Of a stretch of 64,000 nucleotides of DNA, positions 11,688 to 23,846 are shown one piece after another. A model generated the notes under the pieces. The model did not search any database. It saw only the letters and a program-made list of their open reading frames with translations, and was not told where the DNA came from. Source of the stretch: Stenogyne calaminthoides (Eukaryota; Streptophyta; Magnoliopsida; Lamiales; Lamiaceae); the NCBI GenBank assembly GCA_037126765.1, contig JBBCBC010000002.1, positions 18,445,853-18,509,852 of the forward strand, in the 5' to 3' direction. The position numbers and the translations under genes were made by a program. The number at the start of each line of letters is the position of its first letter. Positions within the stretch are counted from its first letter, which is position 1.

Positions 11688-11945
11688 TTCAAGATAAATC
11701 AAGACTCGGTAAATAATCAAGACATCAAGACTCGATGAAGTTCTTCAAGACATCAAGACTCAAGATGTCATCGAAGACATCAAGACTCAAGATGTCATCA
11801 AGACATCAAGATTCAAGAAATTTGTCAAGACATCAAGACTCAAGATGTCGCCAAGACATCAAGACTCAAGAAGTTCTGTCAAGACATCAAGACTCAAAGA
11901 TGTCATGAAGACATCAAGACTCGAAGAAGTTATCAAGACCCAAAG
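11688..11945 (+). repeat. Tandem 'gacatcaagactcaag' array in the 5' LTR U3
   Basis: Eight or more imperfect copies of a roughly 30-40 bp unit built from GACATCAAGACTCAAGATGTCAT recur without interruption. Each unit contains the near-palindrome 'gacatc...gatgtc'. The same array is in the 3' LTR (24017-24300). Its place upstream of the TATA box suggests a multiplied regulatory element, which is an inference. Confidence 0.85.
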
Positions 11946-12447
11946 TGAGTTATCGAAGATTCAAGAAGATACTGAATAATCAGTATAACCTGAATGTTCA
12001 GAGGCACTGAATAATATCTATCTGAAGACTACAAAACTGAGAAAAACGCAAACATTCAGAAAAATAGATATTGTCCAAAACATTCATATGCAGACAAAAT
12101 GAACTAAGTCTAAGTGTTGTTTAAGGTTATCTCATTCAGAGAGATTGACCAAAAAAAGTCATTTTTGTTTGTCTACATTTACTGAAGACAAGAACCAATC
12201 AGAGGAATACAACACTGTACTTTGCACTTTTCGACATTGAAAGCGACAGGACACTGAATCATGTCAGTGGTACTAAGTTCCAGACTGCAAAAATTGGTGA
12301 TTGGCTACATGACTGCATATTTCCTAAAACATGCAAGGGAGTATTCAAACCCTAAATATAGTCGTTCATCAAACACCAAAAGAGGAAACCCTTGATACTA
12401 TCTCCTCCAACGGATAGTTTTTCAAGAGTGACCTTGGTGAAGTTGCC

Positions 12448-12455
12448 TATAAATA
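12448..12455 (+). promoter_or_regulatory. TATA box of the 5' LTR
   Basis: TATAAATA in the context 'gttgcctataaatacc' is the likely core promoter for the genomic RNA. It is conserved in the 3' LTR near 24804. Confidence 0.7.
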
Positions 12456-13524
12456 CCAAAGACCCTTTACATTGAGAGGTAACGGGAAATTTCAAAGCAA
12501 CTCAAGAGCTCATTCGTATTATTGCAAATTGAAGCACTCGAAAAACCTAGAATTTCTCAAGTGTTTCACATTGGAGAGAGCTCAATATTCTAAGCCTAGA
12601 GTGATAGATATATCCAAAGCTTAGAAGAGATATCCTAACCTTTGCATTCGTTCTTATTGTAAAGGATATCTCACCCTAATTGGAAACCAACCCAAAACCC
12701 AAACCCTTTGTTAAGGTAGTTTGTGTGTGTTTTGTTGGTGAGTTGGAGTTGTAAAGAGTTAGTAAGCTACTGGTGAGTTATTTTAAAACTCTAGAGAAGA
12801 AGTTAGTAAGCTACTTGTGGTAGTCTGAACACTTGTGTGTATTTGAGTTAGTAAGCTGCAGTGAGTCAGCCAGAAAACTCAAAGTAGAAAACCGAGTAAG
12901 CTACAGTGAGTTAGCCAGAAAGCTTTAGGAAGTGGTTAAGGAATTTCTCTGAAGATCAGAGAGAGTGGATGTAGGAGCTTGAGTCTCTGAACCACTATAA
13001 TTGCCGTGGTTGTTTTGCTTTAGATCTTTGCATTATTATCTGTTGCATGTTTTTTCTTTGAAAGCATAGTTCATCGATATTGATTGGAACCAATCCAATC
13101 GAACTTGCATCAAATTGATCACAACCTTAATCCTTCGCTTTTATTGAAGGAAGATTTTCAAAGAAAGCTAAAACGAAAGTATAAACTTAGGGGTCAACCA
13201 TTCCGCACACTTGAGTAGCTAGAATAGATAGTTACCAAACTGAACTAACTCTACTGAGGGTTCAGTAAGATAATTATCTGATCCAAGCGCCTCAGGATCT
13301 CTGATAAACTCAGGCTCAGTTGGACTAATCTGAAGCTTCGAAAAGACTCAAGATCATTGTCTCGAAGAGACTTTTGACTCAGGGCAATCTGTGTTTCTCA
13401 GGGCAAAATCATCAGGATAACCTGACCCATCTGACCTCAGTGAAAGAAAAGTTTTAAAAATCACTGAACACGTGTATTTCCCCCCCATACACGTGTGAGA
13501 CTCGTTAACACCGGGACCAACAAG

Positions 13525-13536
13525 TGGTATCAGAGC
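13525..13536 (+). other. Primer-binding site (initiator tRNA-Met type)
   Basis: TGGTATCAGAGC starts two bases after the LTR end. It is the standard plant copia primer site, complementary to the 3' end of initiator tRNA-Met. Confidence 0.9.
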
Positions 13537-13647
13537 AGTGATTCATTTTTGACCACTTGCTTTGGTGACCATAGTCTATTTTGCTGAAAGACTTTGGTGG
13601 TCTACTGAATAGATTTGTTTGCTGATATCTTACAAGGATCAGTCATC

Positions 13648-14710
13648 ATGCCTTCTAAGAAACTTCCTATGTTCTCTGTTGAGAGCTATGACCTATGGAG
13701 ATTAAGAATGCACACTCATCTGTATTCAAAACATGAAAGAATGTGGAGAGTGGTTTCTGAAGGACCATTCAAATTTACTGTTGTGAATCTCAGAATCACT
13801 GATACTGAGAGGAATGATCCCAGAGATGAATTTTCAAAGTCTGATGATCAACTTACTCCTGATGAGAGAAAGTTAATCAATCTGGACTACATTGTCAAAG
13901 ATACTTTGTATAGCACTATTAATGATGGTGTTATGGGGATGATTTCTCACTGTGAAACTGCAAAAGAAATATGGGACACACTTGTTGTTATGTGTCAAGG
14001 CACAGATCATATTAAGGAAAACAAACTTTTCATTCTTGCTATTGGAAAGTTTGATAGCTTTTGAAATGGAAGATAGTGAATCCATTGACAAACTTGAGGT
14101 CGATTCACTAAAGATCATGAATGATCTAAGTGCTTTTGGAAAAGATACCCCACAGAGAGAAATAATCGAAAAATTCTTAGAGGATTATCTAAGAAATGGG
14201 ATATACATCTTTGTGGTGATTGAGAACACCAAAAATATTGATTCCATGTCATATCAACAAGTTTTCTCCGAATCGAAAAGCTTATGAGTTTGTGATTGAC
14301 AAAAAAACTAAGAAATCTGACAGCAAAGATGATTCTTCATCTAGCAAGAATGTGGCTTTCAAAGCCAAAGAGAAATCCTATAAATCTAGAGAGTCTGAGA
14401 ACTCACTTGCCAAAAATTAGGATGAGCAGGAGGATAAGCTAGTACTGATGGCAAAGAGGTTTGAAAAACTCAATAGCAAATATGAGAAATATAAGAAATA
14501 TTACGCGGGAATCACATGTACAAGAGAGACTCTAAGTCGAGGACAGATCCATCGAGAAAAGAAAGGACAGAAAAGTCGGAAGGATCCTCATCCAAGAAGA
14601 AGAACTCCAAAACCAAGGAGGAAAGTAATCAGGATGATGATACCAACAGATGCTACAACCGGTTTAAAAAATGTCACATTCAATATGACCGCCCCGAAAT
14701 GAAAAGCTAA
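13648..14710 (+). pseudogene. gag of the SIRE-like element (capsid and degenerate zinc knuckle), frameshifted
   Basis: The likely start is the ATG at 13648, giving MPSKKLPMFSVESYDLWRLR, a copia Gag N-terminus (the UBN2-type 'YxxWxxRM' region). The frame runs to 14064 and continues in shifted frames (CAKEIWDTL-type segment near 13960; SYQQVFSESKSL near 14260; a Lys/Ser/Glu-rich region to 14420; YEKYKKYY near 14490). Near 14655-14700 the zinc-knuckle segment NRCYNRFKKCHIQYDRPE appears with one or more of its cysteines replaced. Gag would form the virus-like particle; this copy is broken in at least three places. Confidence 0.85.
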
Positions 14711-17700
14711 AGAAAGAAAGGAAAGACAAGTCGGGAGAGACAAGAAGATCTCCAAAGAAGAAAGTTTATGATTTCTTTGAGGAAGAAGAACATTCTCAAG
14801 AAGGTTCCAGGGTTCTTAGATGAGATTTTTCGGATAAGGATAAAGATGATGATATCCGGTCTTATGGTCGTGGATGAGGTAAATTCTTCTATCTCCGTTG
14901 TTGTTCCTACACAAGCACATGAGTTTTCAAGTTCAATCAGTAAATAGTAACTTTGACCGATGGATTCATTTGAGAATCTTATGAAGGACTATTTCGTGGT
15001 TACAAGAACAACTCATCAAACTCAAGAGCGTAACAATGAATCGATCACGAGAATCAAGTGGAAAGACTCTAAAAATTCGAGATCACTTCTCAATTGATGG
15101 GAACTATCGATGAACCTGGATGTTCGAAAAGTACAACTCTCGTAAAAAAGAGAAGGTGATAGAGATCCCGAATGGAAAATTAGAGAAATCCACTAAAGAG
15201 ATTCAAATTTTATCGTAATCGAAGTTCAATTACCTCTTTTAAGAAGATGAAACTCTAAAGAAATGTGAGGATAGTGTGCGCAGAGAAAGTTAGCTCTATT
15301 GAATTCTCGCAGATCTAAAGTGATAGATGAAATTGAGTTATCAAAGACCAAGAACTATAAAAAAGCCGGATTGGGATACATTCCGGGGAACCTCACAAGG
15401 TCTTCGAATGATGCTTCTAGTAGCACCAAGATCGTCTTTGTTAAACCAAATGGCATCTAATCTTCATCAAGAACCGCCGAGTTTTAGACAATGGTAAATG
15501 ACCTATGGTTTCGAAAAAATCGAATGTTTAGGAAGAAAGCCCAAACCTCGTGAAAAGACTAGAAAACCCGAACACTCAAGAGGAAATCTTCAAAGCCAAG
15601 ATGCTTCAAAGCCTCAAAGCTAAGAATATCAACCTAAAGAGATCTGCAGATCAACCATCGGAGGAATTTTCGTAAGAGAAACACTCAAAGAAAGATATTC
15701 TGTTGAAAAAGACCAAGTCCTCGACATCGAAAGACCCCTAATTTCAAGACAGTAACTCAAACCCCACTTTGCTAAGGGTAAAGGTTTTTCAACCCAAGTC
15801 ACAGAGACAGAGACCACCAAGACACAAAAGCTAAGGCATTTGAACAAAAGGCCCGAACCCAAGAAGAACTCTAAGGCTCATGTTCATGTTAAGGTGACAC
15901 ACTCATACACGGGATATTGCCAAGGCACCTAGGGTGGTGAATGTGTATGTAGATGGTTATGGGAGACAAATCGCCCACTCTAAAGTAATTAGAGTTGTTA
16001 GGCGATTTGGGTTCCAAAAGGTACAAATTTAACCCGATAGACCCTACACCAAATGGGTACCTAAGAATCGATCTGCTTTTTCGTGAAGGAAAAATGACAA
16101 TCGAAATAATGAAAACAACATAAAGACGATGAGTGGAAATGAATTGGCTCTCGCCAGATGGTATCTCGACATGGTGGATGTTCAAGACATATGACAGGAT
16201 ATAAGCAACTAATCACTGACTATGTTGAGTAAAAAGGCCCTCAGATCACATTTGGAGACAATTCCAAAGGACAAACTGCAGGATATGGAACTCTTGAAGT
16301 TGACTCTGTTCATATCCTTGGTGTTTCATATGTGTCTGGTCTAAAGCATAACTTGCTTTCTATCACCAATTTCGTGACAAAGGATTAGGTGTTGAGTTCT
16401 CAAAGAACTTATGTTATGTAAAAGACAATACTTCACAGAAAATTTTACTGACTGGTACTATAAAAGGAAATGTGTATCTTGCTGATTGGAGTTCAACTCC
16501 TAAAGATACATGTTTGATTGCAAAAAGTTCCACTGATACCAGTTGGTTGTGGCACAAAAGAATGAATCACTTAAACTTCAAAACCCTGAACAAACTTGCA
16601 AGATTGGCACTTGTAAGAGGGTTACCCAATGAAGTGTTCAGTAAAGATCATGTATGTGATGCTTGTCAGAAAGGAAAACAAATCAGAGCATCTTTCAAAA
16701 GCAAAGTGATGTTTCTACTGATAGAATACAACTGTTACATATGAATCTCTTTGGTCCAGTAACACCTGTGAGCACTAATTGCAGAAAATACACACTTGTG
16801 GTAGTTGATGACTACTCTAGATACACATGGGTCATATTCTTACTCAGTAAGAAAGAGATTCGCATAAAACCGTCTCGAACCATCGAAAAGGCTCAAGATT
16901 GAAAAAGAATCGAGTGTGGTCAAAATCGATCGATAAAGGAACCGAGTTTATCAATCATATCATATCTAATTATTGTGCAAAGAAATGGAATAGCTCATGA
17001 AACATCACCGCAAGGACCCATATGAGAATGGTGATCTTTGAAAAGAAAGTTCGCAAGGACAATGATTGTTGAAGTTCGATATTCCTAAGAGATTTTGGGT
17101 GAAGTTATCAACACCGTGACGCTACTCTCGAAACGGATCCATCTTGACCAAAAACCAAGGAAAAACTCCATATGAATTTGTGGAATGAAAGGAAGCCTCT
17201 TGTTTCTTTCTTTTTTCGTGTGTTTGGTTGCAAGTGTTTCATACACAATAACCAGAAAAGATCGGTTGAAAACTTTTGATAGCAAAGTCGATGAAGGGAT
17301 ATTCTTAGGATATTCAAGTCAAGAAAGCCTTCAGAGTTTACAAATCGTAGGACTCTTTATTGTGGAAGTTAAACACCTCATGTTGTTTTTTTATGAATCT
17401 ACTTGTGTTCGGAAGAAACAGAACATGACTCAGAGAACCGATCAAGAGAATCACCAGACTTAGCAAAAAAAAGAATGATAAAACATCCTCGAACGAAAAG
17501 AAAAGACACTTTTTTATGAATGGAGTGAATCGGACTCGAGACAAAGAAATTCGGGATGAAAAAACTCGGGATGGTGAGACTCGAGAATGGAAATTCTCCA
17601 TCGGAAGGAAAGCCAAAGACACCGAAGTCGACCAATCTAAACATACACCGCCGGACTCGGGTATGTAATGCCGATGAAGATGTGGTCACGGTGAGGCAAT

Positions 17701-19450
17701 CTCGAATCTATCAACCAACGGGGAACAAATGTCTCGACAATGTTTCGAATGGAATTTCCCGAGGAAGATGATTCTCTTTCTCATTTTCTCGTTGTTCCCG
17801 AATTTAAATGAACTACCTGAACCTAACATTTATGATGTTGAGGAGGGAACATCCAGGAGAAAATGGTTGGATAGTCATCCTATAAGTCGATTGTGGGTGA
17901 TCTATCGATGGTGTCAAAACAAGAAGGTTCCATGGAGAAAGTGCTTTGTTCTCGCCGCTTCCTATCGAAAAAGAACCCATCGAGTACAAGATTCATTTTG
18001 AATTATCGCTATGCAAGAAGAGTGAATCGGTTCTCAAGGAATGAAGTTTGGGAGCTAGTGGATAGACCCAAGAGGCACAATGTGATTGGAACTAAGTGGG
18101 TGTTCAAGAATAAGAGATGAAAACAACAACATTGTGAGAAACAAGGCAAGGCTAGTCAGACAAGGTTATTCCCAAAGAAGAAGGCTTGGATTATGATGAA
18201 ACATTTGCACTGTTGCAAAGACTAGAAGCCATCGATTGTTCCTTCATATATGTTGCCCACATGAAATTCACGGTCATCGGATGGATGTGAAAAGTGCATT
18301 CTCGAATGGTGTGCTTAAGGAAGAGGTTTATGTGGAACAACCTCCGGTTTCGCATGAGAATGACCAAGTTTCTGTGCTCGAAAAAATTCTTGTATGGTTT
18401 TAAGTAAGCACTTCGAGCATGGTATGATACTCTTTTCTCGGTTTCTTCTTGACCATGGTTTTATCAAATGAACTGCTGATAGGACTCGTTCGGGATAGAA
18501 GATGGGAAAGACATCTTACTTGTTGATTTATGTAGATGACATCATTTTTTATCTCCAAATCATCATTTGTGTGAAAAGTTTTTACCCCGATGAAAGGAAA
18601 GTTTGAGATGTCAATGATGGGGAGATGAATTTCTTTCTTGGACTTCGGTGAAACAAACTAAGGAAGAAATTTTCATCAATCAAGCAAAATACACCGTAAA
18701 CTCGATTGCAAAGTATGGTGTACAGATTGCAATGCAGCTTAGAATTCCTATGAATACTAACTACAAGATGGATCCCGATCTCGAAGGCAAATCAAGAATC
18801 ACATCGATTATAGAGGATCATTGGATCATCTGCTATATCTCATGACAAGTAGGCACGATATAACATTTCTTTGTTGGGATATGTGCAAGATACAAAGTTA
18901 ATCCTAAATTTAGTCACATGGAGGCCGCCAAAAAGATTCTCAAATATCTTAAAGGCAATCGTGAATAGAGGATTATGGTATCCGGTGATGATAACCTTGA
19001 ATTAATTGGTTATTCCGATGTCGATTATGGAGGATGTAGAATCGATGCGGAAGTCTACCACGCCACAGAACTTGTCAATTTCTTGGAAGTAAACCGATAT
19101 CATGGTTTTCAAAGAAACAAACCCAAGAGCAACCAAGACTACCGGGTTTAATACATGGATGCGAGGAAAGTTCACAGCATGATTCTTTCGCTCGAGACAA
19201 CAATTGAGGATTATAAGATTATAGCCAATGAAGTACCTATATTTTTGTGATAATAATAAGGCAATTGTTATTTCACAAAATCTCAGATTGCACACCGATG
19301 TAAGCATGTTGATATCGACATCACTTCATCGAGATCATGTTGAGAAGAAAGACATCGAATGGAGAAAATTCATTTCGATAAGAGAGTCGATATCTTGACT
19401 AAACCTTTGGTCAATCAAGATTTCGTGAACTATCACTTGAATTGTATTAG
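14711..19450 (+). pseudogene. pol of the SIRE-like element: protease, integrase, reverse transcriptase, RNase H, heavily frameshifted
   Basis: Landmarks in order: WYLD with following CSRHM-type protease motif near 16155-16190; GAG-pre-integrase domain at 16472-16744 (LWHKRMNHLNFKTLNKLA, then CDACQKGKQ); integrase from 16736 (LLHMNLFGPVTP, VVVDDYSRYTWV), where the first catalytic Asp position of the HxDLFGP-type motif reads Asn; RT entry at 18020-18120 (NEVWELVDRPKRHNVIGTKW); MDVKSAF near 18280; active site YVDD at about 18530; RNase H from about 18990, ending VDILTKPL at 19385-19415. Between landmarks frames change every few dozen codons. From 14711 to about 16150 only short recognisable pieces remain. 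CTG and CAG triplets are scarce exactly where frames break, while 16200-16850 is cleaner. Confidence 0.85.
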
Positions 19451-20068
19451 GTGAATGAATAAAGAAATCACGAAAAAAATTGAAGGTTTTGAGATGCATG
19501 AAGTTTTCTCAGGTTTTTACTGAAAAAACTCAGTATAAAATTGAGAGTACTGAACACTGAGTCTTGGGAAACTCAGTTATCCTGAAGATCAAGATTTCAA
19601 GATATTATCGACCTTTTATCAAGATCAAGATTTCGGTATTATATTGACATTTTATCAAGGTCAAAACTCAGTAAGACTGATGGAGAGAATTAGTCTGAAG
19701 AAGTATTGACTCATGCAACACATTTATTGTCCAACTGAATCTCAGTAATCATTGGCAATAAATAACAAAACACCTGAAGGAATATTTGGGCGGGACCTTT
19801 GAAATACACGAAGAAAGTCAATGGTCTGCAGGAACAGTAATTAAATGCATTGTTCATTAATCACCAATAGGGATAAATTGGCGGCTTAGTATTTGCGAAA
19901 TCGTCCTTTCATATACCCGATTTAGTCTATTTTTAATCTCGACCGTCGATTTCTTCATCTACGCGATTTTCCATAAATCAAAATCCTATATCTATTGGAA
20001 AAATTTCCTTCAAAGCCCTATACCAAAAAGCCTTCATCTTCACAAACACTCTGCTTCAAAACTCTAGA
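19451..20068 (+). other. Spacer/leader between pol and the extra ORF region
   Basis: About 600 bp without coding frame follow the RNase H end. The first part carries 'tcaagatttc' repeats reminiscent of the LTR array. The last 150 bp turn C/T-rich and look like the 5' leader of an ordinary plant mRNA. This is compatible with a separate promoter or a spliced subgenomic RNA for the downstream frame, but no splice site or TATA box is clear. Confidence 0.45.
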
Positions 20069-20122
20069 TTGCCCAGAAATTTCTCACCTATCTCAAAACC
20101 CTTCACCAGAAATTCTCCAAAA

Positions 20123-23100
20123 ATGACGCTTTCTGTTTACGACAAACTCGCCATCTCCAATAAACCTTGGTACGAATATGTTGTTTCTCTAGAAAGCTCG
20201 CCCAATGCAACTCACGAGGAGGAGGAGTTGCATATGATTCGATTGGCAAAACTTACATGCCTGGTCGCGAATCAACCAAAGGCCGAATATGCCAAGGAGG
20301 TAATTGAGTTTGTTTTTAATATGCAATTGGATGACGAAAATTGCATAGAGTCTAAGATTACGGTGTTGCATTTGGAACATAGTACAAAATATGTGGATTT
20401 TGTTAGGGAATTGTATATTATTCCTAAGAATCTTAATGTCATATATGAGTTAAGTGATAGAGGTGAAGACCCTACAATATATATGATGGGTAGGGAACAA
20501 GAATATCTGGATAAAATTACAGAGCATCCAGTAAAGTTTGAAGCTACTCTGAATAAGAGGCATTTGAAGCGTAAATATCGAGTATTATTGAAATATTGTA
20601 AGCAAATGCATCATAAGTAGATCTGGTAGCTTTGAACAGATAAGCACGCCTAAGTTAAGGCTAATGGCGGCGATTGAAGATTCACCTTCCACGGCATTCA
20701 ACTGGTTGCATTATTTGATCAAGGTGGTGAGTGATCAAGTCAAACAAATTCAGAAGGTGAATGGCTCTGTAGTGGTCAAAGGAAAGATTCTACATGCAAC
20801 CAAGATTGCATTTATCTTGGAAATGTGCAGAGAAGAGGATGACATCTTTGCCAATACCACTTCCTTTCCAAAGTCAAAAATCCTGTTCAAACCAACAAAG
20901 AAGACTTTGAGAGAAAAGAAAGAGAAAAACTCTGAGTCTCAGGAAGAGACTGCTGAAGAAGAAGCTGTTGAAGCCAAACAAGCTAAGGGGAAAGCCCTGA
21001 TGCAAGTTAAAAGAGAGAAAGGAGAAAAACTGAAGAAGAAAACACTGGCTCCTCAGAAACGCAGAAAGCTTCAATCTATTACTGAGGAAGAGGTCAGTGA
21101 AACTGAAGAAACTAGCAAGGGTTGAAATCTCCACTTCAGGTTCTTGCTCAGGTTGTGACAATTGAACAGGAGCAAGAAACTGAGGAACAAGTTTTCTCTG
21201 AGGTACTCGAAACCTCTCTGAGCTCAGATAAAATTTCTCAGGAAATCTTCAAGGGACCTCAAATTCCTACTGAAGAGAGACCTGTTCAGACTTCAGATCA
21301 GTCTGAACCTCAGGAACTGCTGAACTTGGATGCGCTTCTAAATGAACCATTTCTTGATCCATCAGCACCAGAACTCATACAATCCAATCCTACTGTCCCT
21401 GAGAGCCCGAAGTTGAAGAAGGGAGAGGCAGAAGAAACTGAATGGCGAAGCAAGGGGGAACGGTTCATCCTGGACAGATACCCTTAGCTTAATGCATATC
21501 CTGACCTTCAGGATCTCTTCTTCAGACTCAGAACCACGGTCTACATCCTGAATCAGACACTTCCGGAGATGATGAATATAGCCTCCTTCAGAGGAGAAGA
21601 GTGGTGGAATGCTGAGATTGCTGTTTTGACAGAGTTCTCTGGGTTCAAGAAGACAAAGCTCAGAATGAAAATTGCTGACTTTGATGAGCTAGTAAAGAGA
21701 AAGGTGGCTGAGAAAAGGATAACTGATGTTGATGCCTCCAGTTCTATGAATCCAGAAGGAGATGAGGATCAAGATAAAGAGGGTGACAAACAAGATGATG
21801 CTGATAAACAATCTGATGGGGAGAAGGAACCTCAGACAGATGCTGAGAAAGAGAAAGAGACTGAAAGTCAGATGGGGAAGGACACTGATGCTGCACAAAC
21901 TGATATCACACATCCTCATACTGAAGTTAGCACTCTTCAGGTATCTTTTGGCACTATTAAACATTATGCCAAAGCTACTGAGGTTCCTATCTTTAAATCT
22001 ATTATGTATGATATGCAGACTGAGGCTCAGTTGGAGCAACCAGCTCAGTTGGAGACAATTGTTTTGCCTCCAGTGATTGATTTCAGTCCTATCCTGGATA
22101 AATTGGAGAAGGTGGTGCCAATGGTGGAGAAAGTGACTCAAATTGAAGAAACCTTGGCAAGCCAATCTCAAAAGCTGGAAAATCTGAGTTCATCTTCAGA
22201 CATGCTGCAACTACAAACAACTCTTGCAGATAAAATGACTACTTTGGAAGGAAAAATTGATGTAGTCAAAACTGAGCTCAATGCAGAGATGAAGCAGATA
22301 TATCAAGAAAGAACTGTCTATCTTGAAGCCAAGCTGGTTGAGAAGAATGATCTGATGATCAAAACAGCTGTTGAGGAAATGGGCTCTATGCTCATGACCA
22401 AGATGACAGAGATGATGCATGATGTCTTCTCAAATCAGTTTGCACCTCTTTCAGATGAGTTCTCAATGGCTAAAAATTACATGAGAAGGCTAGAGGATGA
22501 GCATGATCAGTTGACAGGGGAAGTGCAAAGTATAAGCAAAGAGCAATACCATATGAATACTGCACTAACTCAACTACTCCCAAGGTATGGTGCCAAAAAG
22601 GGGAAAATGCCTGGTGGCAAACTAAGTGAGTTGTTGGCACAAACCTTGAAGAAAAAGGCTCAGAAAGAAGCTGAAAGTAAGAAAATTGTTGATGCCTTAA
22701 AAGAAGTTGAAGTCACTGAGAAGCTAAAATTCAAAGAAGCTGAGAAACCTACATTCACTCAGACAAATGATCAGATCACTCAGGAAGTAATTTCTGAGAA
22801 ATTGAGTATTAGAAGGATGGTTGAAACAAGCCAAGCCGGTGAAGATCAAGTCAGACCTGGAAAGAGAAATGTTGTGGCATTTGTGGAGCAAGAAAAGAAG
22901 GAAAGAGCTAAAGCTTCTAAGCCTACTCAGAGGAAATTGATAATGGATTTTGAAGATTCTAAGTAAGAAGCTGAAAAATAAGAAACTGAAATTCAGAAAG
23001 AAGTCTTCAATACCAAGAAAACTCTGAAAACCCTTCAAATCGAAAAGGAGAAGACTGTTGCTTCTGTGTCAAGTGTTCCTTTGATCAGGAAAAAGAAAGA

Positions 23101-23590
23101 AGAAGGGCAAAAAAGAAGAAGTGGTTTTAAAAAGTTTTTGAGCAAAATGAGGGGTACAGAAAAAACTCAGAAATGGCCGCACATTGACAAATGGATGCCT
23201 ATTCAGTTCAATGATGCATGGGAGGAGATCAAGAGAACCTTCTGGTTCTATTATGAGATTCTGAGAGAATGGAGGAGCAAATTTCGGATATGAATGAAGC
23301 CTTCATTGAGTACTTTACTAACATTCTATCCTAAGTACGCAAAGTTGGATCAACTTGGCGGATGAAGAAAAATCGATAGGATAGTAGCCCCTGGTCCATA
23401 CACTTACCCAGCTCCTAGATTTGAGAATGACTATGTGAATGAAACAGTCATTTCTCATAAGATAGCTCAGTATGTCATTCAGCTAGGCCTAACAGGAAAC
23501 AACTCTGATATCATCAAAGCAAGGGATGAACTGAAGAAGAGATACTATGGGATGTTCAACATGTAAGTGCCAGAGGATGAAGTGGAAGAA
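20123..23590 (+). pseudogene. Extra 3' coding region of the SIRE-like element ('envelope-like' position), coiled-coil charged protein
   Basis: The likely start is the ATG at 20123 (MTLSVYDKLAISNKPWYEYV). The frame runs to 20620, shifts by one, resumes in RSGSFEQIS...MAAIEDSPSTAFNWL to 21125, shifts again at 21122, and then stays in one frame to about 23290, interrupted by a TAG at 21485-21487 and TAA codons near 22964 and 22978. It then shifts again and ends in YPAPRFENDYVNETVISHKI and a final acidic tail near 23590. The first 330 residues look globular. Residues after that are Lys/Glu-rich, with a long coiled coil at 22080-22580 and a basic C-terminus. I see no signal peptide or clear membrane segment, so 'envelope' rests on position only. 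Function unknown. Confidence 0.75.
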
Positions 23591-23828
23591 GATTGAAGAC
23601 TTTGTTCTTCTGTTTTGTTTTTTATTTTCATTGTAATCTGTAACTCTTATCTTACATCAATGAAAATTTTATCTTTATGCTCACTCATTATCTTTTTACA
23701 TGTCTTTTATGTTTGATATGCCTTATGTTTTGAAATTGTTGGGAGAAATACCATTTTGGTTGTAATAGATAAACTGAAACCTTGGGATAGGTTAGGTTTT
23801 CTTAAATGTAACAAGATGGTTTTGGCAT

Positions 23829-23846
23829 CATCAAAAATGGGGAAAT
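23829..23846 (+). other. Polypurine tract before the 3' LTR
   Basis: AAAAATGGGGAAATT directly precedes the TGTTGGGAG start of the 3' LTR. This is the expected plus-strand priming site for reverse transcription. Confidence 0.75.

Larger units (their letters stand above)
11509..13522 (+). repeat. 5' LTR of the SIRE-like element (2014 bp)
   Basis: This is a direct repeat of 23847-25894. It contains a tandem array in U3 (about 11688-11945), a TATA box (12448-12455), and a second set of short repeats on 'gagttagtaagct' around 12750-12920. It ends ACCAACA immediately before the primer-binding site. Confidence 0.93.

Noticed and set aside
11688..11945. Regularly spaced repeats, considered as a CRISPR array
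   Set aside because: Units are contiguous and variable with no unique spacers, they lie inside an LTR, and the window is plant nuclear DNA.
21689..22171. 160-codon minus-strand open frame
   Set aside because: It is the antisense shadow of the charged, coiled-coil coding region on the plus strand; its Leu/Ser/Phe-rich composition is the expected by-product.
20123..23590. Calling this a true envelope glycoprotein
   Set aside because: No signal peptide, membrane anchor or cysteine pattern is visible; only its place after pol matches envelope genes.
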